Below, piece by piece: positions 11,650-24,100 of a DNA stretch of 64,000 nt. The position numbers and the translations under genes are program-made. The stretch comes from Mytilus galloprovincialis (Eukaryota; Mollusca; Bivalvia; Mytilida; Mytilidae), in the NCBI RefSeq assembly GCF_965363235.1, contig NC_134844.1:53812872-53876871 (forward strand). The letters run 5' to 3'. The notes beneath the pieces were generated by a model. It was not told the DNA's origin. It searched no databases and worked only from the letters and a program-made list of their open reading frames with translations. Each line of letters starts with the position of its first letter. Within the stretch, counting starts at the first letter, position 1.

Positions 11650-13260
11650 TAATGCATTGTTTACTGGTGAAATATATACGCTAATCGATTCCTTGTGTTA
11701 TAGTTTACTTTAGCGCATGGTATGAAATATGCCAGCGATTCTGTGTTGATTTCCGAATAAATGGTAAATAATAGTGATGAATAATACTATTATATCTCAA
11801 ATAACAATATCGTAGAATGAAGGATTATGAAATAATACTCCACTTGCTGTGTTTTTCCTCAATGCATCACGGTTGAATTGGGCTATCTGTAAACTTTGCA
11901 AAATACCACAGCGGCTGTCGATTTCGAATGTGAAATAAAACCGCCTTTTCAATCAGAAAATAATCCAAAGATGCATTACTCTTTTTAATTTGTATCGCAT
12001 GTAAAAGAAATTTAAAAAAAAATCACAAATTAATATTAGTATCGAATCAATGCAAAAAACATGAATAAAGAATTTTTAAACTCTCTCATGTTTTCATAGA
12101 AGTACTCCGTTCCTGTATCAAACTGAAAATCGCTCAATAGTCTCGTAAACTTCCGAGGGTTACCGAGGGCAAAGCATAATATCTACATCATTATTTACCC
12201 TTAGAGTTGCATAACCTAACATTATGAGAAAAATATAGTATCATTGTCGGAAAGTAATGGTTATACTTTTAATCAGATGATAGTCTAAGTATACGAGAGA
12301 GAAATGTCAATTGTGATAAGGGCCATTAACTAATATTACACAGAATTATATCTGACATATCAGAAGTTGAAAACGTATATATATATCATAAAATAATTCA
12401 AATATACTATTATTAAAAATACAAACGAGACGCCCTTTCATTTGAGTGTCTTCCTCTAGGGTGTTCGGTTTAAACTTTGACAAATATCAATTAGAAGTGT
12501 CCATTTCCGTTAAAAGTTCATGATTTAAGATAAATATCTTTGTGTCTTCCAATGAAACGGATGTATAATTGAATACCCTTAACCATATCAACCGTGAATT
12601 TGTATGGGAAAGGACAATAACAGGTGACAAAAGTCTCGATTGAAATTACTGTCTAAAAATTTTAATTTTGATACTTTCGCTACTCCAATGTGTCCGGTTC
12701 CATAATTTACAGACTCTCTTGCATTTTCAATTTCTAGATTATATCAATTAATCGTTTTACCCCTATAAACCAATCTGACTCTATATATATACTGCGAAGA
12801 TATATAATTATATGCTGTAATTTTCATTTAATAATAAAGAAAGACCTCAAAACCTCGAGGGTATCTTCTTCCTGTAAGCGTACTGATATTGTCAACCAAA
12901 TTACTATTGTTGATAGAAAATACAATTAACGCGTCATTTAATGGTGTGTTTATTAGAATATATAAAGACGGAAAGATAGATAGAACGATAGGTGAAGAAA
13001 TAGGGTTAGTACTTCATGTTACTCTGACAGATCAAGAGCATGCATAATTGTATAAGAATTGTACGTCAGTTTTTACGATGTATGTTTAAAAAGGATGCAA
13101 TCTTAATATCACATAATAAAGCCATAAGCGTCTAAACATATACTTTTGAGTGGAGGCTTTTTCGACCCTTTTTTATACAATCAAGAAGTTGCACTGGTTT
13201 AAATGTATGAATTCATGACACTTTAAGTCATACAAAGTTTCGTATTGCCATGGCGCCTAT
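11650..13260. other. Region upstream of the hydrolase, no gene seen
   Basis: AT-rich, no convincing exon or repeat copy. The hydrolase promoter must lie in its left part, but no clear TATA box or other element could be singled out. Confidence 0.5.
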
Positions 13261-13314
13261 GAATGAAGTTCAATGTGACACAAGTTTGTTTTCTACATAA
13301 GGAAATACCTGCAT

Positions 13315-13435
13315 GTACCATTCGTTTGAAGTGTTTGAGCTTTGGATTTTGACCATTTGATACGTAACTTTCCATTTTGAGTTTTCCTTTGAGTTCTGCA
13401 TCTTTGTTATTTTACTTTTTCCTTCTAAAAAGGTG
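13315..13435 (+). repeat. Dispersed repeat family D, copy
   Basis: GAGCTTTGGATTTTGACCAT and TTTCCATTTTGAGTTTTCCT match the stretch at 5148-5215. The antisense ORF covering it looks like a product of the repeat, not a gene. Confidence 0.55.
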
Positions 13436-13699
13436 AATACGCCTGGCCATTGTCGTGTATTGCTGAAATTTGCTAAGCGTAAATAAGATTTAACAAGAAA
13501 TCTTTTTACTAATAAAACGTTTTGAACTGCAAAAGTTCTGTCGGATTCTAGCTGCATCCACTTGTTCTGGAACCAAATTAAAATATATCAATTGTTTTAA
13601 CTCTTACTACTTCTTCACGTCCAGAAACTTCAATATTTGATGACGAACTGTAGGAAAAGGTATTTTATATGAAAGTAATTTTGCAATGGATGAAATCAA

Positions 13700-13985
13700 T
13701 GTAATAAATCAATCTAACTGTAGCCTGACAACTTTGACCCAGTCTAACGGAGCTACGGAAAACCCTGGAAGATATCACAAAGACAGTACTCATGTGCACC
13801 CAAGAAGGTAAAAGAAAGAGAGGAAAAACCAAAACTGACATGGAGGAGAACTGCAAAGGCAGAGGCTAGTAAACATCAACAAACATGGTGAACACTACAG
13901 AAAAATGCCAACAACCGACAAAAGGGGAAAATTTTTGTTACTGCCCTACACGTCAATTGCGTTTAAGGGCAGTAAGTAAGTAAGT
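13700..13985 (+). mobile_element. LINE 3'-end fragment with TAAG tail
   Basis: The last 3' part of a non-LTR retrotransposon. It ends in GGGCAGTAAGTAAGTAAGTAAC, the same end as the minus-strand LINE at 40843. The preceding sequence carries decayed remnants of the same basic, KRKRG-type C-terminus. Heavily 5'-truncated and non-coding. Confidence 0.65.
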
Positions 13986-14327
13986 AACAATAGAAACTCA
14001 TTTTTTCATCAGAAAAATTAAATACGGGTATTGCGATACCACAGTTTCAGCTTGTCAGATCGATCTTATTTTATTCTTATAGGTAGTGATGTGAGAGACA
14101 TGCTTCCTCTTTAATTAGATAATTGCATAGAACCCAGATAAATTTTACGAATGTAGCACTTATTTTTCGTTTTATTATTCCAAAGACAAAAGAAGTGATT
14201 ATATTTTCCCATTGTAAATTTCCGTTTACATGTTGCCAAATTTCAGCATGCACCAATCGCTTAATGCTCTGTTCAAACTTTCCGTTCTTTGGTAATTTGA
14301 AGTGTAGATCTTGGGTAACATCAAAGG

Positions 14328-14645
14328 CTGTTAAGGCAGTAACCATTTGATTTTCTGGGGGGGGGGGGGGGGGGCTATGGTTTTTTTTGGAAAAAAAGTT
14401 TGTTTCCAGTTTTAGGAGAAAAAAATAATTTGTTTTTGATTCCGAGAAAAAAAAATTGTTTGTTTCACCCTCAGCTGCCACTATATGTAATGCTAAAATT
14501 GAAAGAAAAAAATTGTTTTTGACTTGTCGCGAAAAAAATAGATTGTTTTTCGCCGCAGGCGAAAAAAAAAGTTTGTACAGAAAAAAAAACCCATAGCCCC
14601 CCCCCCCCCCCCCCCCGAAAATCAAATGGTTGCTGCCTAAGGTGA
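14328..14645. mobile_element. Foldback MITE with poly-G/poly-C arms
   Basis: The left arm AAGGCAGTAACCATTTGATT, then a G run, then CTATGG is mirrored on the right by CCATAGC, a C run, then AAATCAAATGGTTGCTGCCT. The interior has repeated AAAAAAA-TTGTTTG units. The 199-codon minus ORF across it is low-complexity and not a gene. Confidence 0.7.
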
Positions 14646-14960
14646 GTATGATGTAATTAGTACCAAAAGAGTACATGCAGGTGTGCCATCAATATTTCAA
14701 GGAGACGCAGATGACCTTGGTCAATTTTTCATTCTTTCGAATTGAGTGAATTGAATTATTACCAAAAACAATAAAACAAATAATTCTCCCAACACAGTTT
14801 ATAGTTTTATGTGTTATATCTGTGTATTACATGTATTATATGTGTATTTAAAAGTGTCTTTTAATTTGAGTAATAAACATCCATGAACTTAAGTTGATCA
14901 TTTCAGGCTAATGTTCGGGTAATGATTAATTTAACTCGAACTTCAAATAAGCACTATAGT

Positions 14961-14966
14961 TTTATT
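14961..14966 (-). terminator. Polyadenylation signal, homeodomain gene copy 1
   Basis: AATAAA on the minus strand about 85 bp after the stop, in a 3' flank that matches that of copy 2. Confidence 0.6.
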
Positions 14967-15048
14967 ATTATTCAAAAAAAGAAGTATACACAAATAAACA
15001 TCTTACATGTACATACACTAGCACTATAATGTTTATGAAAACAAAAGT

Positions 15049-16731
15049 TTAGAATAGGTAGTTCTGTTCACTAAACATTGCAAACTCTGTGAAACTGGTT
15101 GGCTGGGGACGAAACCTTTTCCTTGACTGATCTCTCTGTTCTTGAACCAGCTGTACATGTGGTGCATATTCCGGGAATTTTTCGAGGAAATAGTTCGGTA
15201 CTTGACGCTTTCTATTATTTGCTCTGCTCCTCTTGTTGGCAAACCACGACTTGACCTGAGGTACTGTAATTCCAGTTGTTATGGCTAAAATTTCTTTTTC
15301 TTCCTCTGACGGGTATGGATTGGCGATGTGTTGCTGGTACCATGCATTCAAGGCTTCTCTGGATTTACCGCAAAGTTGACTGTTCGTGTTGCCATTGTCT
15401 GTGTCTTTCCTCTTACCGGTTAGCTTATGTTTGATGGGGTGTGTGTTTCCGGTGATGGACAGTGTATTAAAACAACGAACTCGTTTGTTTGCCATCCATT
15501 TCTTCACCTGTTTGGCAGATAGGTTTGTTATGTTTAGAAGTTCTTCTACTTCGTCATCGTTAGGATAGGGGTACGTCACATGAGCGTCATACCATTTTGT
15601 CAGTATCTGTGTGTCTTCTGGTTTAATCTGGCGAGGCCTTGACAAACATTTATCATTTTTTGGTTTCTTTTGTTGTTTATCAGTTGTGAGGTGACTTTCT
15701 TCTTCAAATTTGCGCTTTAGTGATAGTCCCCTTGGTGAATTAGTTCTCTGGTCAGTATTTGGTGGTGATGCCTGCTTGCATTGAATGTAATCCTGTGGAG
15801 GTAAATCGAATGATCCCATTACATTTGAAATATGTACTGAAGTAGTTGCACCAAACTGCTGATACAAGTCTGCGCTTTCAGGGAGAACATCGGCAGCTTC
15901 CATGGCCAAACTGAGAACGTCTATGTCCTGAATCGGTGAACTCGTATCATTTGCTGAGAAACTGGTAGATGCTGATTCATCTGAAAAATTCAAGTTTATA
16001 GTTCTTTTTACAGTTTGTTGGATTTGCTTTGGTGTAGTTTCTAGTAACAAGAGTTCGTCTAGATTACGATTTGTGTCTTCTATCAGCTGAAATCGGCAGT
16101 GGTCAAATCTGTCATGAATGAAATGAGAATTTTCTTTTGATGAGCTGACTTCTATATATCTGGCTACTTCCATTGTGCTCACCTCTTTGGAATATCTACA
16201 TTCAATATCTCGAGCTTTTGTCACAACTTGACAGTTCTGTTGAGATCTGAATTGCAGGAATCTCTTCTGAAGATTTAGATGAGCAGTGTGTATATTTGAA
16301 CCTCGACCAACAGTACTGGTCTTGGTATCCCACTTGACGTTCATTAAGTTTGTTGGTACCTGCATATGTAGGCATTCTTCTGCTAACAATTTGGACAAGT
16401 CTTCAAACATTGGGTTTCGTTGCAAGTTCTGTAAATAATTTTCTTTATTATTGTACAGACTGAGAGGTTTCAGTTGCTGTTCATCAGTTATTAGTCGTCT
16501 GCGAGTCTGTTTGCTGTTGATGTTGTTTCCAGGTTGGGCAGGGTGATAATCTGGTTTCCTTTTGAAGATGGATATCCCTGTTACCGGTGACATGCTATTG
16601 GATTTGTTTTCAGATAACAACAGTAGAGACGGTGACAGAAACTGGAGAAAGTCTGGTGTGGTAGTCTCTAATTGGTCGTGGTTACGATCATCTCCAAACT
16701 GGAACACGTGGTTCTTGTATGGGGTCTCCAT
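15049..16731 (-). CDS. Double TALE-like homeodomain transcription factor, copy 1 (intronless)
   Basis: 560 residues in one exon, start [15 protein letters not shown]. In-frame codons upstream are ignored because the second copy (43615) shares this ATG but not the extension. Two homeodomains lie at about residues 363-421 and 455-510. Both carry the three-residue loop extension with PYP ([18 protein letters not shown]) and a recognition helix with WMANKR or WFANKR, so position 50 is Ala and Asn51 is kept. A basic patch ([17 protein letters not shown]) before the first homeodomain is a likely nuclear localisation signal. The N-terminal half, about 95-235 ([36 protein letters not shown]), matches no domain I know but is strongly conserved in the paralog. 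TALE features place it among DNA-binding regulators. The exact class is not recognised; lophotrochozoan-specific TALE genes are one candidate group. Confidence 0.85.
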   Translation of the reverse strand: METPYKNHVFQFGDDRNHDQLETTTPDFLQFLSPSLLLLSENKSNSMSPVTGISIFKRKPDYHPAQPGNNINSKQTRRRLITDEQQLKPLSLYNNKENYLQNLQRNPMFEDLSKLLAEECLHMQVPTNLMNVKWDTKTSTVGRGSNIHTAHLNLQKRFLQFRSQQNCQVVTKARDIECRYSKEVSTMEVARYIEVSSSKENSHFIHDRFDHCRFQLIEDTNRNLDELLLLETTPKQIQQTVKRTINLNFSDESASTSFSANDTSSPIQDIDVLSLAMEAADVLPESADLYQQFGATTSVHISNVMGSFDLPPQDYIQCKQASPPNTDQRTNSPRGLSLKRKFEEESHLTTDKQQKKPKNDKCLSRPRQIKPEDTQILTKWYDAHVTYPYPNDDEVEELLNITNLSAKQVKKWMANKRVRCFNTLSITGNTHPIKHKLTGKRKDTDNGNTNSQLCGKSREALNAWYQQHIANPYPSEEEKEILAITTGITVPQVKSWFANKRSRANNRKRQVPNYFLEKFPEYAPHVQLVQEQRDQSRKRFRPQPTSFTEFAMFSEQNYLF

Positions 16732-16830
16732 ATCAATGTTTCGTACTGTATATATATTTTGAGTTTTCTTTTTTTGAGTGAATATTTCTATATTTTGCAA
16801 TGCTGAGATTACGATTATTAATGTAACCTT

Positions 16831-17115
16831 TAACACTATATATATTATTTGTTCTTGTTGTTTTGTAAAGTGACGCGAGTCTCATTCTCAATATGACTGA
16901 GTATGTATACAATGTAAGCAAGGTATACAATTATATATGTTATGATAGCAGAGGATATTGAGTTACACAAAATTAGTACCTCATAGTTATTGTTACTAAC
17001 ATCACATTAATCAAGTCATATTGCAAGGTAACTTCAATTGTCTAAGTATTACGTAATGACTTGATAAACGGTGATTTTAAGTAATTACATTAAGTTGTCT
17101 TTAATTTATGTGTGC
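16831..17115 (-). promoter_or_regulatory. Conserved promoter region, homeodomain gene copy 1
   Basis: A TATATATAGTGTTA box lies about 105 bp upstream of the start. Farther up are GAGACTCGCGTCAC, CTCTGCTATCATAACA and ATTAAAGACAACTTAATGTA. All have counterparts in the same order upstream of copy 2. Confidence 0.6.
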
Positions 17116-17119
17116 ATGG

Positions 17120-18330
17120 AGTGATTCACTCTCGGCAAACCTTATGTATGTAAATTACCAAAGTATTCATATTTCTCCTTGTTTGCATAAATTTAGAACA
17201 AAATGTCATAATATATATACTTTTTACTTGTCATTTGTTCAAATTATCTTCCTGGAATGCCTACTTTTTGAAAAGTAACGGATGTTAGCAGAATAATTTG
17301 AATAAATCATGTGTTAATGGGTAGGGATGTAGTTTTTCAGAACACAATTTATTAAGAAGTTAAAAAGTAATTATATATAGTCAATTATCTTAAACCTAAG
17401 AAAATCACTTTTTTCAATTAAATAAAAAAATAATTGATATGGAATGGATTAAAAGGAATATAGAATATAAAAAAAAAACTTAAAAGAAAAAAGAAACAAT
17501 TAAATTTTGAGATGTGCTTTGATCATTCTTAACATCCCTTGCACTTCCAACATGATCCCAAATTGATTCAATATTCAAGACTTTGTATACGAATCTTGCT
17601 CTCACTATACAAATCCTTGATTCAATTAATTGGGGGAAAATATTTATCAAATTACATCATATTGTTATAAGAAATATCAAAATCTGATTCCAATATGTTC
17701 AAACGTTTTCAGTATGGACTTTTTTTTTGACGCCAACACGGAATTTTTTTCATAGTTAGCGAATCCGATTTGTGGTTTACTTCTAAGACTTCCGGTTTGA
17801 GTTGTAAACAAAAGAAAGAATACAATATGTAAACATTTTGGTCGAAAAGTAAGCAAACGCATCATCATACTATTTTGTAAATCAGCAAAATGAATATATA
17901 TACGATTTCTGATTAACAATTTCGGTTTGTTCGAGCTGTCAGTTAGCCAATGATCTAAATTAACTGAGTATCCCTGTACCAGTCCACTACCAGTACTGGT
18001 GGTACCAGGGAAAGGAACCTCTTTCTAGCTTTAGTGATCATCTAAAAAAACTGGCTTTTTTACAGCCACTAAGGCTTTTACACACAATAATGACTGATCA
18101 GTTTGAACAAAACATAAACAATGTTAATTACATTTGTAACCGGAGGGTCGGGTGGCCTTGCTACAAGTTGCGTCACAGTCCCCTCATGTTGATTAAACAT
18201 GTCAGACATGTCTGTCTTGTTTACGTTTTGTCAAAAGTTTGTTTCACTGGGGCTGAGTTCTGGTAAATAAGACCAAACAGATTTTCAGATACTTTATTAT
18301 TCAAAACAAAATGTATACATGCATGATGCA
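17120..18330. other. Region without a recognised gene
   Basis: AT-rich. The only notable items are a near-palindrome around 17982-18012 (CCAGTACTGG centre) and AAACATGTCAGACATGTCTG at 18195-18214, which resembles p53-type half-sites. Confidence 0.45.
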
Positions 18331-18343
18331 GCCATAACATAAT

Positions 18344-19710
18344 GGCACTGGCTACGGTTACATGGAAATGTAACAATAATAAAAATATTATTGTTACATT
18401 GGAGACTAATTGCCGGAATGCAAAGTTGGGTAAGGAACCAATTAATTACGAATGTAACAATAATTATTGAGGCTACGGTTACATTGCGTCATTGTTACAT
18501 GAAAAACAGCAATGTACGCTAGATTTATTAAACTTAAATCTTCTATATAGTTTTGTTGCTTAATTCATTCATGTCTACTAAATAATACTTGTTATAATAA
18601 TAAATTATAAATATTATTATTCAACAAATGGTGTTTAAATAGTTTTAGGTATTAATGGATTTGATGTTCTTAAAGATACTACTTCAAATTCGTAGTGCCA
18701 AAGGCGAAAAATATAGTTCAATGGTTTGTTGTTGAAAACTCGGGCTGAGAAAACTGTTCACTTTTAAGTATTTAACTGCACACCTACTCGTATTACTGTC
18801 ATTATACTTTGAACAAAAGATGAAGAGATTCCTATTACCAATTTTTTTGGGGTGAAAAATTCAAAACTTGCATTGGATGCGTTTGAAACGAAAATGAAAC
18901 AATAGCAAGACACAAATTTCATACAGCTATACAAACGCATTTACCAAAAATTGATACATCAAAAGCAAAGTTTGCTAACTGTGAACTAACACTGTGAACT
19001 TCTGTATACATGTATAAAATTGAGAATGGAAATGGGGAATGTGTCAAAGCGACAACAACCCGAACATAGAGCAGACAACAGCCGAAGGTCACCAATGGGT
19101 CTTCAATGTAGCGAGAAACTCCTGCACCCGTCGGAGGCGTCCTTCAGCTGACCCCTAAACAAATATGTATACTAGTTCAGTGATAATGGACGTCTAAACT
19201 CCGAATTATACACAAGAAACTAACATTAAAAAATCATACAAGACTAACAAAGGCCATGCAAAGGCTCCTGACTTGAGAAGGCGCAAAATTGCGGCGGGGT
19301 TAAACATGTTTATGAGATCTCAACCCTCCCCTATACCTCTAGCCAATGTAGAAAAAACAAACGCACAACACTACGCATAGTAAAACTCAGTTTAAGAGAT
19401 GTCCGAGTCCGATTTCAGAATCCATGGAGGACGTACTATAAAAAAATCAAAAAATTGTATGTTATACTTGTATGTATTGTAAATATAAGATAACGTCTTC
19501 AACTTTTATTATTTAGTACATATTACTAGTCCCATCGAACATTGCTGTTTTTCATGTAACAATAACGCAATGTAACCGTAGCCTCAACAATTATTGTTAC
19601 ATTCGTAATTAATCGGTTCCTTATCCAACCATGCATTCCGGTATTTAGTCCCCAATGTAACAATAATATTTTTATTATTGTTACATTTCCATGTAACCGT
19701 AGCCAGTGCC
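18344..19710. mobile_element. Long-TIR DNA element, Mutator-like (MULE type), non-autonomous
   Basis: Inverted arms of about 170 bp (18344-18515 and 19540-19710) begin with GGCACTGGCTACGGTTACAT. The flanks carry TAACATAAT on both sides (18335-18343 and 19711-19719), a 9-bp duplication. Long arms plus a 9-bp duplication fit Mutator-like elements. The arms contain nested palindromes (TGTAACAATAAT, ATTATTGTTACA). No transposase is present; the interior carries a family C repeat. Confidence 0.8.
19018..19435 (+). repeat. Dispersed repeat family C nested in the long-TIR element
   Basis: GAAATGGGGAATGTGTCAAA, ACAGCCGAAGGTCACC and GGAGGCGTCCTTCAGCTGAC recur at 46055-46205. Confidence 0.8.
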
Positions 19711-19849
19711 TAACATAATTTAGGTAAATAAAATCATTTGATTAGTATTTTCATTTCACCAGTATATATGTCTATTCTTTTCACAAGTACATCTTATATA
19801 TATAATTACATGTAGTAGGTATAATTCCGCCATAAGAATGACAAAGTCT

Positions 19850-19985
19850 TGTACAAGAAGGGCAAAAGATACCAGAGGGACAATCAAACTCATAGATCGA
19901 AAATAAACTGACAAAGCCATATGGCTAAAAAAGAAAAAGACAAACAGACAAATAATAGTACAAACTATCCAGTATTAAGTTGAAG
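19850..19985 (-). repeat. Dispersed repeat family B, inverted copy
   Basis: AAAAGATACCAGAGGGACAA and CATAGATCGAAAATAAACTG are reverse complements of family B motifs. Confidence 0.75.
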
Positions 19986-20704
19986 AAACATCTACAAAAT
20001 TGTCACAATATAATTTCATTTCAATATTCTATTTATTATTTCCGCTCCTGCACTGTAATATTGTTCATTTTGCGTCATCCAATATTATTGTAAAGCAATT
20101 TTCAGCATTTCCGTTACAAGGTGATATCCATATGTTGATGTTTTATGCAGCTAATGTTGTACCGATCCCAACAGTATACATGTACATGTAGATCTTACTT
20201 TGCTGAACATTATTGCTGTTTACAGATTTTCTCTATCTACATGTATAATAGTCTTCAAAATAATAACAAAAAAAAGTGTATATACACATGTAATACCTTA
20301 AAAAAATTCCTTAATTGAATTCTAAATAAAATAATTGTATTATATATTATGATACATGTATCAAGATTGTCATTTAGGAGAGTCCATGAGTTTTGACTCA
20401 AACAAATCTTTCTGGACTCACCATTTTCAAAACTGGTTAGTCCAAACTCCAAAGATACATCAAGATTGAAATATTTTGTATAAACTAAATTTAATACACA
20501 TATCATTTTATAGCAAAAGTTGAAAAGTATATTTGAATTCAATGTCATTTCATTGCTTTATTAGGTCATGGAGACTTAATTGAAAAATTATATTGCAATA
20601 AAATATCTTCTTTTAACTGTTGGACGCACTGACTATGGCCAACAATGATGTGTCCCTGGACTCTCCTTCAAAAATCCTAAGTGAGAACTCTGATGTATGA
20701 GTTT

Positions 20705-20870
20705 ACATTATTCAAAAGATATAAGAAGATGTGGTATAAGTGCAGATGAGACAACTCTCCATCCAAGTCACAATTTTTAAAAGTAAACCATTACAGGTCA
20801 ATTAGAACGGTCTTCAACGCGAAGCATTTGCTCACACCAAACAGCAAGCTATAAAGTTCCCAAAAATGAC
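20705..20870 (+). repeat. Dispersed repeat, family A relative
   Basis: AGAAGATGTGGTATAAGTGC, GATGAGACAACTCTCCATCC and ACACCAAACAGCAAGCTATA are mirrored at 6575-6735. Confidence 0.7.
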
Positions 20871-21007
20871 TAGTGTATACTAATAGCATGCATATTAATT
20901 ATAATGGCAATTTTTAAATGTAAATGTTTACAACAGTTTTTGTTTGCTTTTGGAATTGATAAGTTAAAAATAATTTTGATTTTTCTGTGTTTATTTTTAG
21001 ATCAAAG

Positions 21008-21136
21008 ATGATCACATATCAGAAGGTGTACACAGATCATGTACACTCTAGTACATTGATGAGTCAGTTTACACAGCTCTGGAGAAATCGTTTAATGTGT
21101 GATGCAGATATTGTTACTGGGAATACTGTTATTAAG
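21008..21136 (+). CDS. BTB gene coding exon 1
   Basis: ATG at 21008 just after a TTTATTTTTAG acceptor; donor AAG|GTATCA, phase 0. It encodes the first helix and strand of the BTB domain. Confidence 0.75.
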
Positions 21137-24100
21137 GTATCAGGAAATAAAAAAGCAAAATGTCTGTCCCGTCAACTATATTTGTTGTATGGAAAGATTG
21201 TAAGGTGTATATTTTTGTCTGGCAGGTATCATCTGACCTTGACCTCATTTTCTTGGATCATGTTGAGTTCATGTTATACTTGCAGTACTGGTAAAGATTT
21301 ATGTTTAGGACTATCAACATAAAATCAATAGTTAGTAAAGAAGGCAAGACATTTCAGCGTGTGCACTCTTGTTACATATTAAAGGCACTCCAGAGTACCA
21401 TTTGGTACATTTTTTAACAAATTTTGATTTTTATCTTTTTCACTATCTTTATCTCCTATTTGTGTGGGTTTCTTTTTTTTTTTTTTTTTTTTTTTAAATC
21501 CTTTTTGGTTGATTTAATAAGTTACTAAAAAACCAAGCACCAATATGAAAATTTAGACAAATTATGTCTCATGATACTTAACTTTATCATGTTTATTAGA
21601 CATAAGAAGATGTGGTATGATTACCAATGAGACAACTCTTTTAGCATATTTTCATTTTTTTGTTAGTTCATAATTTATGATTAAATTTTTAAAACTTTGC
21701 AGGCTCACAGATTGGTTCTTGTAGCATCATGTGCTATCTTACAGTCACATGACAACGTAGCAACAGGAACTGTTCTAGAGGTCACATTACCTAGCGACAT
21801 TCCACAAAAGGCAGTTTACATGTTTCTTGAATTTTTGTACCAGGGTCACATGATATTATCGGAAGAGAATGTTGAGGCCATTGAAAAAATTGCCAGACTG
21901 TTACATGCGGGAGATGTTTTAAAGTGTTGTTATGATTTTGCCAAAACAATAAAGTCAGATACTAACAGACAACAAGAAAAATTTAGTTTTCATGAATTAG
22001 TGAGTGTTAATCATATTAGATCAACAAGTTTCATTAAATCTGTTTCCATAGATACAACTCAAGATGACATCAGAGATGACCAGTATTCAGGTCAAAGGTC
22101 ATCAAAAATGGAGACTGCTTTGTCTCAACATTCTGAACATTCATCGCAAGTTAAAACTGCATCATCTGTCTCTTTTAAATCTTCGCCATCTGCTGTCCAA
22201 AAACATAGATTAAATTTAAGTGATCATCAAACATCAAGTTCTTCAAGAACAAAAACAAATTCATCAACAGATTTCTCCGATAGCAGAGACAATTCTTCCT
22301 CACATCATGCACATGGCATTATTGATTTGTCTGACGACTCTCGTCTCAATTCACAGTCTGTTTCTTCTAACCAATCACAAGTGTCTTCTCATCGTAGAAA
22401 CAGTGATCAGACAAGATCATATTCAAATGACCAACACGTTGGATCCAATGTTAGTTCAAAGAGACGACATAGTGATCAGAGTAGACCAAATTCAACGGAC
22501 ACAACTCCGTCTGCTAATAATCAAATGGTGACTTGGGCAAGATCACATGATCAGTATTGTAGATCATTGTCGGAGGAAAGTCTCAACCAAAACAACCTAC
22601 CAAATGTTTCCTTGGGAAGTTACCCAGCTCCGTTTGGTTTTGCCATGCCAGTTATTCCTTCAACCTTATGGAGTGATAAAGCCATGGTGCAGCATTTTAC
22701 GTCACAACAAAATATCAGAAGTTCGTCCAGTAATAGCATTAGTTCATCAACTAGTTCTAAAGCTAGTACCAATCATCAAGGAACCAGAGTTAGTGATTTT
22801 CCAGATCTTCCTATGTGTATAGAACAAGATGATTCAGATGACAATAGGTATGAACAAAACATAAAATAGAAAAACAATGGGTATTGGGTCTCCATCCACG
22901 ACACAAAATCACTACACTTACATAAAAAGCAAAAAAACTCACAAACGATATGGGTTATCCATTCATGACAGGAAAGCAATACATAAAAAGCATAAAAACT
23001 CACAAAAAGCAAAGGACCAGCGCTTTTAAGTCACAGTGAGGCCTTCAAAGTCTGTTCTCAATATAGGTTCGATCAGGGATATTGTTATAACCACTTGAGA
23101 GATTTAACTTTTGAAAAATACAACATTTGGCAAGCAGTTTTAATATTGAAAATTAAACTTAAAAAATTATACAGTCTGCACAATGCAATAGAAAAAATCT
23201 TTATTTATCTGATATTTGTTTAGATTTTGTTTTGTTTGCTAGAAAACTAGATGATTTTTTCCCCTAATGTTGTTGACAACAAATTTCATAATTTAAATGT
23301 AGTTATAAAGGCATAATAAAATATTTATATCTGTATTGCATTACAGTCTGACTCTGTCACAGTACTAGTGAATCAAAGCATATGATATGTTTTTAGAAAA
23401 AAAATCAAATCATGCCAAAAACATGATCCTGTGAAAAGAAAGAATTCAAGATTAAATTAAAAACCAATTGTTCAAAGAACAATTGAAGGTCTTTCCACAA
23501 GTAAAGATCTATTTTATTACCAAAATATTAAAAATCAATCTAAAATGTCAGTTCCTATGGCTTTATAATGTATAAATATGAATTCAAAGCAAAGGTCAAA
23601 ATCTAGAACGTGCAAATTACCAATGACCTTGACCTCAATTTCAAGGTCATAAACCAAGGATCTCAAATCAAAAGCCCTAGGTCTTTATTATGTATGGTTA
23701 ATGAGTTATATCACTTTACGCATAATTCTAAATATAATATTGTCGAAAACTTTTATTTATTGTTTACGCACCCTTTCAACCAAAATTTATAAGTAACGGC
23801 ATGTCACAACTAACAATTTAGTGAAAATAAGATGTTGATATGTTATAAGGTTTTGAAAATAAGTAAAAATAAGCCAAAATAAAAATTTATAATATGACCT
23901 TGACCTTTGACCTTGACCTAATTTTATTTTTTTTGGACCAAGGATCTCAAATCAAAAGACCCTAGGTCTCTATCACTTATGGTTTACCAGTTAGAAATGC
24001 AAATTACTTATATCAAATACATAAGGGGGAATAACTCTCATATGGAGTCTCCGGATAGCTTCGGTCAAAACAAAACTCCTAATCCTGAAGATGTAACGAG

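Noticed and set aside
13270-13557. 95-codon minus-strand ORF
   Set aside because: It coincides with dispersed repeat family D (also at 5148), so it is probably a repeat-derived frame.
14077-14676. 199-codon minus-strand ORF
   Set aside because: It lies across the poly-C foldback element. The product is runs of Phe, Asn, Pro and Gly from low-complexity DNA, with no domain.
16732-16836. N-terminal extension of homeodomain copy 1 from an upstream ATG
   Set aside because: The extension does not match the sequence upstream of copy 2, and it overlaps the segment just after the TATA-like box.
22220-22822. Two plus-strand ORFs inside BTB exon 2 in another frame
   Set aside because: Shadows of the spliced BTB frame, without domain content.
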